Positions 58,950 to 60,024 of a stretch of DNA of 60,024 nt are shown one piece after another. The DNA is taken from positions 1 through 60,024 of the forward strand of contig MU266500.1 in assembly GCA_021014945.1 (NCBI GenBank), given 5' to 3'. The DNA is from Leucogyrophana mollusca. Lineage: Eukaryota; Basidiomycota; Agaricomycetes; Boletales. Numbering within the stretch: position 1 is the stretch's first letter; each line of letters begins with the position of its first letter. A program made the position numbers and the translations under genes. Below the pieces are notes generated by a model. That model ran no database searches. It was not told where the DNA came from and saw nothing but the letters and a program-made list of their open reading frames with translations.

Positions 58950-60024
58950 CTACCGCCTAACCATAAACTTGTACGTCGTGTACCCCCCGATGAGCGCAAA
59001 CGTCGCCAGGCCGGCCAGGATGGACGCGAACCATGCGAAGCCCTGTGGTGGGTAGGGTGGGTGGGTGGGTCGAGGGATTTGGATTGGGTTGGGTCGAGGT
59101 GATTTGGATTGGTTGGGTCGAGGTGATTTAGAATGGGTTGGGTCGAGATGATTTGGATTGGGTTGGGTCGAGTGATTTGGGTCGCGTTGGGTCGAGGTGA
59201 TTTGGGTCGCGTTGGGTCGAGGTGATTTGGGTCGCGTTGGGTCGCGTTAAGTGGGTTTGCGTTGCCGTTGTGTTCAACGATGGAAGGTAGGAGGGGAGAG
59301 GACGAGGGGGAGAAGGGTGTATGTCAGCGCTGCGCTGCGATAACGGAAAACAGCGCGTAGAGATAGTAATAAAAAGGTGCACGGCTGCATGGGGCGCACG
59401 TCCGCGCCAACAATCCCGCCTCGGGACGGACTGAGTCTGCCCGCCAATACAAGGATAAAAACAAAACCACCCCCACACGAGAGCAAAAAAAAAAAACGAC
59501 GCGCATTCGCGCCCCAGCACACAGAACGACGCTCCGAAAAGGACCAAAAAAGAAAGGGCACAAGGACGAGCACGACCACTCACATCGATATTTTGCCCCG
59601 GGACGTGGACGTTCATGCCCCAGATGCCTAGATACGTCAAGCGTCAGCGTCAGTCGCCGACTCGGAGACGAGGTGACAGTGGATGGATGGAGGGAGGGAG
59701 GGAGGGGCAATGGTGGAAGGAGGGAGTGGCAATGGTGGACGGAGGGGGTGACAGCGGAAGGAGGAATGACAACGCAGCGAGCGAGCAACACCGCAAAACC
59801 CACTCACCAGTAACCAAATTCATCGGAATCAGCACCGTCCCCAGCGCCGTCAGCTTCGACAGCACGTCGTTGATCTGGTTGTTCGCGTCCGTCATCTCGA
59901 TCGAGATCTGCGCGAGGTAGTTGGAGTGCGAGCGGGAGAGGATCTTTTCGTAGTGGTTTAGGTTTTGGGTCATGGTGATTAGGTGGTCCTGGGGTGGGGG
60001 TGTGCGGTGTGGGGGGAAGGAGGG
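58950..60024 (-). CDS. CorA/ALR1-MNR2-type magnesium transporter, C-terminal part
   Basis: The gene runs off the right edge of the window. Visible exons are 59808-59988, 59584-59627 and 58950-59042, joined in phase. They encode DHLITMTQNLNHYEKILSRS, SNYLAQISIEMTDANNQIND and LTALGTVLIPMNLVTGIWGM. Next comes NVHVPGQNID, then the last helix FAWFASILAGLATFALIGGY, ending in a basic tail (FMVRR). The GMN signature at the end of the first transmembrane helix is the selectivity filter of CorA-family channels, which act as pentamers. Plasma-membrane Alr1 and vacuolar Mnr2 cannot be told apart from this part. The two introns are long for this genome (180 and 541 nt). Confidence 0.9.
59065..59252. repeat. 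25-bp minisatellite in the last intron of the Mg transporter gene
   Basis: About seven units of ggattgggttgggtcgaggt plus gattt or the variant gggtcgcgttgggtcgaggt plus gattt, with a 24-26 bp period. It lies wholly within the 541-nt intron at 59043-59583. Confidence 0.85.

Overview
The window is nuclear DNA of a filamentous basidiomycete, most likely an agaricomycete mushroom. Genes are compact and cut by many short introns (mostly 49-70 nt, GTRNGY donors, CTRAY branch sites 12-20 nt before the acceptor). Several families are typical of Agaricomycetes: C2-like/NACHT/WD40 NLRs, HET proteins, FunK1 kinases, small beta-trefoil inhibitors and F-box/LRR proteins. No bacterial, viral or organellar features were seen. 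Gene models were built by hand from reading-frame continuity, splice motifs and family motifs. Internal exons are usually secure; some first exons are less so.

Layout. 1-1,882: a 40-bp tandem repeat, then apparently gene-free sequence. 1,883-8,794: FG nucleoporin NUP42, an Arb1-like protein (argonaute chaperone family) and a nuclear-looking protein with a CHORD-like zinc motif. 9,330-12,422: a head-to-head pair of near-identical beta-trefoil protease-inhibitor-like genes with conserved promoters. 12,878-24,463: TAF4, a dead FunK1-like kinase fragment, the 2,033-residue scaffold nucleoporin NUP188, a mitochondrial-type methionine aminopeptidase and a von Willebrand A-domain protein. 25,578-28,257: a large secreted protein of unknown function. 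30,208-31,131: a 14-3-3 protein.

32,435-40,167 is the most interesting segment. A 1,641-residue NLR (C2-like, NACHT, exactly 14 WD40 repeats of 129 bp each) is followed on the same strand by a stand-alone 570-residue HET-domain gene. Together they carry the three parts of the fused HET-NACHT-WD40 incompatibility proteins, here as two neighbouring genes. 40,398-45,446 is housekeeping again: SKI8/WDR61 and RPS12 share a 98-bp divergent promoter, then comes a TMEM135-like membrane protein. About 45,450-51,260 is a decayed block: an F-box/LRR pseudogene and a broken, inverted second copy of the secreted-protein gene from 25.6-28.3 kb.

51,262-60,024 holds an intron-containing tRNA-Arg(UCU), a complete KDM5/JARID1 histone H3K4 demethylase, and the C-terminal end of a CorA/ALR-type magnesium transporter whose last intron carries a minisatellite.

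Functionally, chromatin and transcription genes (TAF4, KDM5, possibly Arb1) and nuclear-pore genes (NUP42, NUP188) form a stable background. Into it are set accessory self/non-self and defence genes (inhibitor pair, NLR, HET) and relics of duplicated gene families.
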